DNA of 26,330 nt, taken from positions 1 to 26,330 of the forward strand of contig JAYKXP010000326.1 of NCBI GenBank assembly GCA_037176845.1, read 5' to 3'. The notes below the pieces were generated by a model that saw only the letters and a program-made list of their open reading frames with translations, was not told where the DNA came from and ran no database searches. Shown here in pieces: positions 18,201-26,330 of this stretch. Position numbers and translations under genes: made by a program. How positions within the stretch are numbered: the stretch's first letter is position 1; every line of letters starts with the position of its first letter. Origin of the DNA: Paramarasmius palmivorus (taxonomy: Eukaryota; Basidiomycota; Agaricomycetes; Agaricales; Marasmiaceae).

Positions 18201-18258
18201 TCTTGATGCTGTACCCGAGGACTATGATGATACTGATGTAGAGAGCGATGACGAGTAG
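15238..18258 (+). pseudogene. Plavaka-type (CACTA-like) transposase, 5'-truncated and frameshifted
   Basis: Spliced exons: 15238-15498, 15547-15779, 15830-16079, 16130-16300, 16353-16458, 16508-16891, 16943-17236, 17288-17907 and 17961-18258 (stop TAG). Phases agree except for a break near 16236, where TAG 16238-16240 interrupts and the correct frame resumes as FRHLCRCLYAEKK. Conserved-looking blocks are ERVYSEVYTSD, FGTASLWPGYMVLGNLSQY, HCKRDLIMLVWGLI, LGACPCPVCLVKK, YREVSTFGNGTIQRF, DFATWHSYAHLRVQTDSTL and FVDRDMFMRYRGGG, which I recognise from Plavaka-type transposases of Agaricomycetes. The N-terminal part is missing because the LTR abuts mid-protein. The intron after 16458 has a GC donor (GCGAGT). 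An acidic tail ends the protein. It is non-functional as it stands. Confidence 0.85.
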
Positions 18259-18330
18259 TGTACTTGTTACTTAGTGTAGAGCTTGAAATAATGACCTGTT
18301 TACTTGCGTTTACTTAGATTAAAATTGACT

Positions 18331-18450
18331 GGAATCATTTACGCCCATTTACTTTCATTAACATTGGCTGAAATGATTTACGCTGATTTATTTTCGTTTA
18401 CTTGTATCTATATTGTTCGAAATCATTGACGCTCATCTAGTTTCATTTAT
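18331..18450 (+). repeat. Degenerate short repeats after the transposase, probable transposon subterminal repeats
   Basis: Units close to GAAATCATTTACGC followed by ATTTACTTTC occur at about 18331, 18370 and 18419. A shorter related TTTACTTGCGTTTACTT occurs near 18300-18316. Clustered subterminal repeats that bind transposase are known in CACTA-type elements. No terminal inverted repeat ending the transposon was identified. Confidence 0.5.
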
Positions 18451-18459
18451 TTACAGATA

Positions 18460-18939
18460 TATATGCCTCAATCATTTCGTATCATTCATTCTAAACTATA
18501 AACTCGAAATGTATTTATCTGTACATAATTTTTCTGCCTATTTTCCCGATGTTCGGAGATGCCGCGCAAGGGTGATTTCGCGTTTGTTTGATGAAGTGCT
18601 TTGCCGTCGAGTCATTGACGTGCATACCATGGAAAAGGGTCTGCGTCGAAAGTGCGGGTCACTAAACCGTATCTGGAGACGGTATGCCTGAAGCAGAACA
18701 TCAGAATTCAAAGGTCACGACACAAGAGTAGATGTACCAATCAAAGCCGATAAGAACAAATTCTATCAAAAAACGTTCACTATAGCCATGAACACTACTG
18801 TAGAAGCATTTGTGAAAAGAATATTCATGGAAACCACAGAGATGGCCTAAATACCTTGCATAAGATACCATTGTCTCGTCTCCTTGTCGCTCGTGTACGG
18901 GGTTCACCCATCAAAGTGGCTGCCTTCAGATAGCTTCCA
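18460..18939. other. Stretch without a recognisable gene
   Basis: An A+T-rich remainder of the DNA transposon or flanking DNA. A 92-codon open frame at 18413-18691 overlaps the repeats and shows no protein-like pattern. Nothing else is supported. Confidence 0.4.
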
Positions 18940-19375
18940 TGTCCCAACGTATATCCCTTCAACCGGACCGAGACAGGTCCTCTCTTGCGCAGTCTCTTAT
19001 GACGGAAGTGGTTAGGCTTCAAACACTTTGCTAGCTGTAGGGTGCTTGTCGCTAGTACTGTCTTCCAAGCCCGAGCGAGGTTGCGGAGAGGAATAGGGAG
19101 AAGTCAACATCGCTGGGACGGAGGAAAGAGGAGCCAAGCTAGCGACATGGCTGTCGACTCGACAAGGACGTTATCGTGGGAAGCACAACAATCCAGCCGC
19201 GCTCACATCTCGGACTCAAGGCCAACTCAGAGCTCTATGGAAACCACAGAAATACACATGTAGGGCATAGGTTTGACAACATATGTTTAAGAGTAAGTAT
19301 ATGTCCACCGATATGCACGTTGTACTATATTTTACATCATGAGACGGAAGCTAATTTGAAAACAGGATTTCAGAA

Positions 19376-21451
19376 TCATACTCCTCTTGGCTGAATTACC
19401 AAAGGAAGCGTTGGCCCCGCCTCTTCCTTACCAACAACAAAAGGGAGCGTCATAGTTGTAAGAGTCATCAAACGAGCTTTGATCTTCGCATCCTCAGGCA
19501 GTGAAAAGTCGAAATTTTCAACAAGACCAGCTACCAGAACGTGCAATTCCATGAGCGCAAATCGCCATCCAACACAACCCTTCGGGCCCCCGCCTGGCAA
19601 TCTCGTTAGCAGGGCTTAAGGAAGAGTCCGAGTTCAGGAGACGTACTGAAAGTGAGGATGTTTGATGTCATGCCCACGGTTACTGCCTTTGCTGTAGGAT
19701 CACTGAATCGAGAAGGGTTCCATTCGCGGGCATCAGGTCCCCAGACGGATTCCAATCTACTCTCGAAGGGTTAGTGATATTTAAGATAAGAAAGGACAGC
19801 AAGGGTGTACTCGCCGGTTATAAATGGCGACATCGATAATGATGTGCTGGCCAGCCTCGACAGGAACCTCTGTGATAATCGTATCCGGAGACGATTGAAC
19901 CGGAAACTGCAAGGGAACGACGTCCGAGTGCTTGGCCTGCCGGTTGAACCGAGATACGATTGGGTAAAAGCGGAGTGCCTCCTACATCTCAAGTTTCAAT
20001 TCGTCCTCTTCAAATTCTTTCCTAGAAAACATACCAAGACACAGAAACCAAGCCACCCATTACCGAGATCATCGTAATCTTCCGCAGTAAGAGCTCCAGA
20101 AACATTCTCCCGGACACGTCGAATCTCATCGTATACCCTCTGTTGATCCTCGGGATGTCGGGCGAGTTCGTACAGTATCCATGAGAGCGAATAGCCGGTG
20201 GTGTGGTGCCCTGCTTGTATGAGTAGCGCTGCCTGCGACAAAACTTCGTGTTCCGTAAGCTGCTTCTCAGGTTGCTCTGCGCGATTGGCTTTGACTGATT
20301 TTGGTTATATTAGTTCTTGTCACGTCGTCATAAAAGAAGAGGCCAAATACCAAGCACGCTTAAAACATCCTTCTCCTTCCCCGTGAGCTCCGTCTTGTAC
20401 TGGGGATCATCCTGCGCTAGATCTGACCCTTCCAGTATTCCCTTTGCTCGCTCGCTGGCCAGTTTGAGATATTTTATGGAAGCCTTTTCAATAGGCGCGG
20501 GGAAATATCTGGCTTGAATGGCGGCGATAGACTGAGGTCCATAGCGAGTTATAGCTTCCTTGAGCGTTTGCACACGGGAGGGCGAAGCACCAGAACTCCC
20601 GGAGACATTGATGTCAGTACCATAGAAAACATACTATAAGGTACAGAAGACTAACTCGAAGTCTTTCAAAACCTCAGTAAGCTCATTCGGCTTATCCTCC
20701 AAGGCTTGAAAGTTGTAGTTGAAAGAGCCTATCCAACGTGGTTATTTTTTCGAAATTGTTCACGAGACCTATGACACGTACTTTGGCCAATGATATCGAG
20801 CGTCACCTTGTGAAGCCACGGAATCACGTCCCAGGTCTCAGCACCCTTCTTCATGGTGGCGTTCCACTGGGATATCAGCTGAGTAAGAATGTGATCAGTC
20901 TGCAGTCTAAAATGCTGATACTTAGCATACCTGGGTTATATGGCGTTGAAAGAGCGGAGTAAAACTCTTCATATGTGTGATGGAGAATGCAGGGCTTAAA
21001 ACTCGTCGCTGTCGTTTGTGATCACTTCCATACAACGTGATAACACTTTCTCCGAACAAGAGTCCAAATAAATGTCGAATATCATTGGTAAAAGGGTAAT
21101 CGATAACGTGCTCGTGAAGGACGTGATGAACGGCTCTGGGATCGGATGTGACAAGAATGTTTTGCTGAATGAAAGAGCGTTGTTAAGAACAGTACTGAGA
21201 CTCAGAAGAAATGTACCTACGCCGAAGCACCCAGGGATCTTATACGTTGGCCCGTATTCTTCAGTCCATTTCAACCTCAACTCTGCTGCGTAGTCTTCGA
21301 GCTGAAGCTGATACTCCACCCCAAGCAGAAAGCTGTCAGCCTTTGGTCCTCGTATCCCTTTGAGCTGCCGTCGGCGGCGGATGAAATAGGTACCTGCGAT
21401 GACGGACAGGACAAGCCCTGTAACAACGATATCAATGTGAGTGAGCTGCAT
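19376..21451 (-). CDS. Cytochrome P450 monooxygenase, copy 1
   Basis: The ATG at 21451 opens MQLTHIDIVVTGLVLSVIAG, an N-terminal membrane anchor for the ER, followed by basic residues. Exons include 21451-21221, 21164-20931 and 20878-20782, then several more to TGA at 19378-19376. The I helix reads AGHHTT (codons 20214-20197). The K-helix EALR (EXXR) sits right after an intron with donor GTATGT. The WGPDAREWNPSRF segment is followed by the heme loop FSGGPKGCVG, with the Cys ligand at 19574-19576. One intron begins with GC (19814). About 510-520 aa are expected, the normal length for class II fungal P450s. Substrate and CYP family cannot be told. The frame appears intact. A TATA-like TATATAT lies at 21488-21494. 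Confidence 0.9.
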
Positions 21452-21487
21452 GGGAATAAGGAAAGATGAACCTGCAAGCACCTGTGG

Positions 21488-21494
21488 TATATAT
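21488..21494 (-). promoter_or_regulatory. TATA-like element of P450 copy 1
   Basis: TATATAT stands about 37-43 nt before the ATG at 21451, within a stretch shared with copy 2. The leader would be very short. Confidence 0.4.
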
Positions 21495-22235
21495 GAGGTC
21501 ACTGGAGCTCGTGCCGCCGAACGTTGGTAAATGCAACATGGTAGTGTGTGAAAGCTCCAGTACGAGGAAGCAATAGCGATTCCTTAACGAGACATATGAC
21601 ATTACAGAAAGATAACCTGTTGATGAAGCACTCCTGCCCGAATGCTGCCGCTGAGCCATCCCCTACGAAGAATGCTATCAGCCTGTGAAGATAATGCTGA
21701 TTGACGGACCATCTACGCACTCTCGCAAACCACCACAAAAGACGTGTTCTCTTTGCAACGTATATCATACCCTGCAACCAGAACGAGAAAGGCCATCCCT
21801 TGTCCAGTTCTGGACACCTCTTATGACGGAAGTGGCCAGGCTTCCAACACTCTGCCAGCTGCAGGGTGCTTGTCGTTACCATCCAAGCCTGAATCTAGCT
21901 AGAGCTAGATACACATGAATATGCATGCAGTCGGAATTGAGCGCACGATCTGGCGAGGTTGCGAGGAGGGATCAGCATCGGTGAGGTGGGACGGGCAAAA
22001 GAGGAGCAGAGCTTCCAACCATGACATGGGTGTCGAGAAGAAAATTGTAATCGTGGGAAGTATTACAATCTCGGACTCGAGGTCAACTCAAAGCTCTATG
22101 TAAACAAAGAAATACATATGTAGGGCATAGGTTTGACAACATATGTTTAAGAGTAAGTATATGTCTACCGATATGCACGTTGTATTATATTTTACATCAT
22201 GAGACGAAAGCCAACTTGAAAACAGGATTTCAGAA

Positions 22236-24321
22236 TCATACTCCTCTCGGCTGGATCACCAAAGGAAGCATTGGCCCCGCCTCTTCCTTACCAACAACAA
22301 AAGGGAACGTCATGGTCGCAAGAGTCATCAAACGAGCTTTGATCTTCACATCCTCAGGCATTGTAAAGTCGAAATTTTCAACAAGACCAGCTACCAGAAC
22401 GTGCAATTCCATGAGCGCAAATCGCCATCCAACACAACCCTTCGGACCCCCGCCTGGTAATCTCGTTAGCAGGGCTTAAGGAAGAGTCCAAGTTCAGGAG
22501 ACGTACTGAAAGTGAGGATATTCGATGTCATGCCCACGGTTACCGCCTTTGCTGTAGGATCACTGAATCGAGAAGGGTTCCATTCGTGGGCATCAGGTCC
22601 CCAGACAGATTCTAATCTACTCCCGACGAAAGATTAGCAACACAGAAGATCACAAAGGACAACAGGGGTGTACTTGCCGATTATAAACGGCGACATCGAT
22701 AGCGATGTGCTGGCCAGCCTCGACAGGAACCTCTGTGATAGCTGTATCCAAAGACGATTGAACCGGGAGCTGCAGGGGAACGACGTCCGAGTGCTTGGCC
22801 TGCCGATTGAGCCGGGATAAGATTGGGTAAAAGCGGAGTGCCTCCTACATCTCAAGTTTCAATTCGTCTTCTTTAGTTCTTTCTCGGAAAACATACCAAG
22901 ACACAGAAACCAAGCCACCCATTACCAAGATGATCGTAATCCTCCGCAGTAAGAGCTCCAGAAACATTCTCCCGGACACGTCGAATCTCATCATATACCT
23001 TCTGTTGATCCTCGGGATGTCGGGCGAGTTCGTACAGAATCCATGAGAGCGTATAGCCAGTGGTGTGGTGCCCTGCTTGTATGAGTAATGCCACCTGCGA
23101 CAAAACTTCGTGTTCCGTAAGCTGCTTCTGAGGATGTTCTGCGCGATTGGCCTTGACTGATTTGGGTTATATTAGTTCTTGTCACGACATCATAGAAGGA
23201 GAAGCCAGATACCAAGCACGCTTAAAACATCCTTCTCCTTCCCCGTGAGCTCCGTCTTGTACTGGGGGTCATCCAGCGTTAGACCTGACCCTTCTAGCAT
23301 TTCCTTTGCTCGCTCGCTGGCTAGTTTGAAATATTTTGCAGCAGCCTTTTCGATGGATGCGGGGAAACATCTGGCTTGGATGGCGGCAATAGACTGAGGT
23401 CCATAGCGAGTTATAGCTTCCTTGAGTGTTTGCACGCGGGAGAACGAAGCACCAGAACGCCTGGAGATATTGAAGTCAGTACCGTAGAGAACATAGACCA
23501 TAAGATACAGAGGACTAACTCAAAGTCTCTAAGGGCTTCAGTGAGCTCGTTTGGCTTGTCCTTCAAAGCTTGAAAGTTGTAGTTGAAAGAGCCTGTCCAA
23601 AGTGGTTAAATTTTCAAGATTGTCAATGTTTACGAGACCTGTGCCACGTACTTTGGCCAATGATATCGAGCGTCACCTTGTGAAGCCAAGGAATCACGTC
23701 CCAGGTCTCGGCACCTTTCTTCATGGTCGCGTTCCACTGAGCTATCAGCTGAATAAGAGTTTCATCAGTCTACGGTCTGAAATGCTGATACTTAGCATAC
23801 CTGGGTAACATGATGTTGAAAAAGCGGAGTAAAACTCTTCATATGTGTGATGGAGAATGCAGGGCTTAAAACTCGTCGGTGTCGTTTATGATCATTTCCA
23901 TACACCATGATGGCGCTTTCTCCGAACAAGAGTCCAAACAGATGTCGAAAGTCGTTGGTAGGGGGGTAATCGATAACATGCTCGTGAAGGACGTGATAAG
24001 TGGCTCTGGGATCGGATGTGACAAGAATGTTTTGCTGAAGGAAAGGGTGTTAATAAGAACGGTACCGAAGATCAGAAGAAATGTACATACACCGAAGCAC
24101 CCAGGGATCTTATACGTTGGCCCGTATTCTTCAGTCCATTTCAACCTCAACTCTGCTGCGTAGTTTTCGAGATGAAGCTGATACTCCACCCCAAGCAGGA
24201 AGCTGTCAGCCTTCGGTCCTCGCACGCCTTTGAGCTGCCCTCGGCGACGCATGAAATATGAACCTGCGATGACGGACAGGACAAGCCCTGTAACTATGAT
24301 ATCGATGTGAGCGAGCGGCAT
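22236..24321 (-). CDS. Cytochrome P450 monooxygenase, copy 2
   Basis: It starts MPLAHIDIIVTGLVLSVIAG at 24321, has the same exon-intron layout as its neighbour 2.86 kb away, and ends with TGA at 22238-22236. It has the same I-helix AGHHTT (23076-23059), the EALR K helix after a GTATGT intron, and the FSGGPKGCVG heme loop with Cys at 22434-22436. The intron after VYNR begins GCAAGT, a consensus GC-AG donor. Differences from copy 1 are scattered substitutions (for example NYAAEL for DYAAEL, and SLDTAIT for SPDTIIT). No frameshift or stop was found in the exons I joined. The two copies probably have the same or closely related substrates. TATA-like repeats lie at 24357-24369. Confidence 0.9.
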
Positions 24322-24356
24322 GTGAATAGGGAATAATGAAACTGCGAGCACCTGTG

Positions 24357-24369
24357 ATATATATATATG
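24357..24369 (-). promoter_or_regulatory. TATA-like element of P450 copy 2
   Basis: An alternating TA run, longer than in copy 1 by a few repeats, 36-48 nt before the ATG at 24321. The length difference between the copies could alter promoter strength. Confidence 0.4.
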
Positions 24370-24720
24370 AGGTCACTGGAGCTCGTGCCGTAGAAGGTTG
24401 GTAAATGCAACATAGTGTGTGAAAGCTCCAGTACGAGGAAGCAATGGCGATTCGTTAACGAGAACGAGACGGCATATGATATCCCAGAAAGATAACCCGT
24501 CGCTTCATACGTGCTGTCCCAACGCTGCCGCTGAGGCGTCCCCCTACGAAGAATGCTATCAGCGGGTGAAGATAATATTGACTGACAGACCTACGAACTC
24601 TCGCAAACCGCCATAAAAGACGTGTTGATCTTCGTCATTAGTAAATTTCGCTCTTCCTACTCCTCACAGCAAATGCTGCCGGCAGCAGAAGCGCTGCAGA
24701 CATATTCATCAGAAGCGAAT

Positions 24721-24993
24721 TCACGAAGGCCACTGAAATAGTCCAATACCTTCGGTGTGATCCCAACTAGTGTTACTCCAAACGTCAAAACACCCGTACG
24801 CGTACCACCTGCCCCAACTGCACCCAGAGCTGATCGTAAAATCTTTGACATTCACAAGCCTCCATATCTTCCCGAGCGTGGCAACGGTCCCTGATTTCTG
24901 CGGGCCGAACGATTTCGCGACGTAGAAAAAGTTGGCTTCTAGGATATGACCGATAGTATACTTCCCAGACCCTAAAACCGGGGGCATCCACAT
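24721..24993 (-). CDS. Weak hypothetical open frame
   Basis: A 90-codon frame begins MPPVLGSGKYTIGHILEANF and contains GPQKSGTVATLGKIWRLVNV, which looks protein-like. After about codon 48 a second frame (24851-24657, with ALGAVGAGGTRTGVLTFGV) looks better, so an intron or frameshift may lie near 24850. I do not recognise it. It lies upstream of P450 copy 2 on the same strand. It could be a gene fragment. Confidence 0.25.
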   Translation of the reverse strand: MWMPPVLGSGKYTIGHILEANFFYVAKSFGPQKSGTVATLGKIWRLVNVKDFTISSGCSWGRWYAYGCFDVWSNTSWDHTEGIGLFQWPS

Positions 24994-25099
24994 TTAGTAC
25001 ATAGAATGCTTCCCGAAGATTCCATGGCGAAATCTTGTGGGGATGTGGAGATGAAGCAACGTTGTCGAGGTAAAGGGCAAACAAAGCACAGTCGGGTTA

Positions 25100-26148
25100 G
25101 GGTTCGGTTGGGAAGTGCAATACGAACCGATTGGAGTGAGGACACTGGGCAGGAATTGGGGTGCGTTGAGAAGATTTCGACCTTCAGAAAAGATTTCTGC
25201 GCAGGAAGGATATAGTTAGGGCATAGGGAAGAGTTTGACGTTGACGTAGGCTAGGCTACGGCGATCCAATGATTCTGAAAAGACGAGGCTCGAGCTTAGG
25301 CTTTTGACGCGTTCGGAGGCGACACAAATAGTACTTACCATAACCTGCCGCATACCATTCACAGTGACACTGGATCGTCCTAAATCCCCGGATGTTCCTT
25401 TCGGTCTACGAATTCAACAGTCACACTGTAGGCTTTGAGTTTCAGAGGGAAGTTGGACGGAAGTCTTCGTTCACCACGAAGCATGCCAATGTTCTTGAAG
25501 CGAGAGATGAAAATACGAGACTATACTCAAGATACACGGTTTTTAGTTATAAGAATACTTAGTTCAAGTCAATGGGGCCTTACCGTGCAAATCGCTCATA
25601 ATACTAGCGTGGTTCCAACTGTGGTATCCGGGCTATAGATACCCGTGTTGAAAGCGATATGCAGAAATTGAAGCATAAAGTGTCTCAGAAGGTTGTCGGA
25701 AGGGCAACATGTGTGGGTAACGGAGGGGACGCTGCTTGAAAGAAAAACTCTTTTGCCGTCGGCAATTCGGGTGAGGTTACAACCACATGATGATCAATTT
25801 CCCTTTCCTTTTCCTCCTGCCCTAAGTACTCCCTTTCGCAAAAACTGCCATATCCCATTCTTTTCACGCAATCCTCTGAGGGAACCATCCTTCTTTACGC
25901 TGTTCTGTTTACTCACACCCAGAAGAAATTGCTGTCTGATAGTCGGACAGCTTTTCAAAAAGACGTTTCTGGTCCAACGAGACACCTGAAGTTTGGATAC
26001 GTTTCTTAAAAACGCTCCGGAAAACGTCGGCTGTCTCTAATCTTTCGGCGGAAAACGTTTTGTGGCGAGATGGGTTTTTCCTTATTAGGAACCAATTCCT
26101 AGCAGGTGTGACTGACTCGCCGCAGTCCACAGGTACCAGCTCAAACGT
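25100..26148. other. Stretch without a supported gene
   Basis: Only short overlapping frames on both strands, none with a recognisable motif or convincing splice pattern. A repeated GGAAAACGT word (about 26020 and 26050) is the only local structure noticed. Confidence 0.4.
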
Positions 26149-26330
26149 TCAGGCCTCAGGTCTAGTGAAGTTGCACACCCTCCACAGTTGACCGTTATAT
26201 GAATTCACATAGTAGGCAAAGATCTTCGCCATGCGGTCGGATATCTTCAAACTTAAAGACCGGTTCATGACTTCTGGCAGTTGAAGCAGCAGTACGCGGT
26301 AACGTACACTGTTTGCTCCGGAATGACTTT
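26149..26330 (-). CDS. C-terminal end of a possible gene cut by the window edge
   Basis: A frame is open from the right edge to TGA at 26151-26149, about 59 residues. It includes VRYRVLLLQLPEVMNRSLSL and ends MAKIFAYYVNSYNGQLWRV and a short tail. The composition is protein-like but no family is recognised. The start and any introns lie outside the window. Confidence 0.3.
   Translation of the reverse strand, partial: SHSGANSVRYRVLLLQLPEVMNRSLSLKISDRMAKIFAYYVNSYNGQLWRVCNFTRPEA

Larger units (their letters stand above)
18940..24625. repeat. Tandem duplication of about 2.86 kb carrying a P450 gene
   Basis: Copy 1 (about 18940-21745) and copy 2 (about 21765-24625) match throughout: gene, promoter and 3' flank. 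The P450 stop codons are 2860 bp apart. Downstream flanks share long runs around GGGCATAGGTTTGACAACAT (19263 and 22123). Upstream flanks share GTGAAAGCTCCAGTACGAGG (21549 and 24419). Introns are nearly as conserved as exons, so the duplication looks recent. The block near 19020-19250 against 21840-22080 is more diverged, with small insertions. Confidence 0.85.

Noticed and set aside
18413..18691. 92-codon open frame after the transposase
   Set aside because: Overlaps the subterminal repeats; composition reflects A+T-rich repeats, no protein-like pattern.
19771..19992. Open frames inside the P450 genes in other frames (also 22634-22855)
   Set aside because: Shadows of the real exons; the real frame carries EALR and the following conserved segment.
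25693..25989. 98-codon open frame on the + strand
   Set aside because: Pro/Phe/Ser-rich, overlapped by equally long frames on the other strand, no motif.

Overview
The window looks like chromosomal DNA of a basidiomycete fungus, most likely an agaricomycete. The signs are short introns of about 47-60 nt with GTRNGT-type donors, a Plavaka-type (CACTA-like) transposase, a Ty3/gypsy element of the basidiomycete type, and a tandem pair of intron-rich cytochrome P450 genes. No bacterial gene structure is seen.

Bases 1-15237 read as the inside and 3' end of one very large LTR retrotransposon on the + strand; its 5' LTR lies left of the window. The order is: broken gag N-terminal sequence (about 23-551), gag with a zinc knuckle (563-1972), a retropepsin-like frame (1969-3438), and pol with RT, RNase H and integrase (3417-7823). 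The three frames are joined by two canonical -1 slippery heptamers, A AAA AAC and A AAT TTT, each in exact register. Between pol and the 3' LTR lie another 5.6 kb. This stretch holds two intron-rich genes on the opposite strand: gene A (7 exons, 305 codons) and gene B (about 11 exons, with a twin CX2CX6C zinc-cluster-like motif). A tRNA-like pol III unit lies between them, and a second exact copy of the 19-nt polypurine tract lies upstream of gene A. The 3' LTR (13436-15237, 1802 bp) is bounded by perfect 7-bp inverted repeats. It carries a TATA box, a poly(A) signal and, in U5, an array of hairpins with compensating base changes.

The LTR ends exactly where a Plavaka-type transposase gene begins in mid-protein (15238-18258), so the retroelement appears to have inserted into that transposon. 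The transposase copy is 5'-truncated and has a frameshift near 16236; degenerate repeats follow it (about 18331-18450).

Bases 18940-24625 are a tandem duplication of about 2.86 kb carrying two P450 genes on the - strand (19376-21451 and 22236-24321). Both look intact. Both share a GC-AG intron and an unusual I-helix motif, AGHHTT. The last 1.7 kb has little recognisable content apart from a weak hypothetical frame (24721-24993) and the C-terminal end of a possible gene running off the right edge (26149-26330, - strand).

The strongest candidate for something undescribed is the combination inside the retrotransposon: antisense spliced accessory genes whose introns repeatedly carry CATATG, a duplicated polypurine tract, a tRNA-like unit, and a structured U5 RNA.
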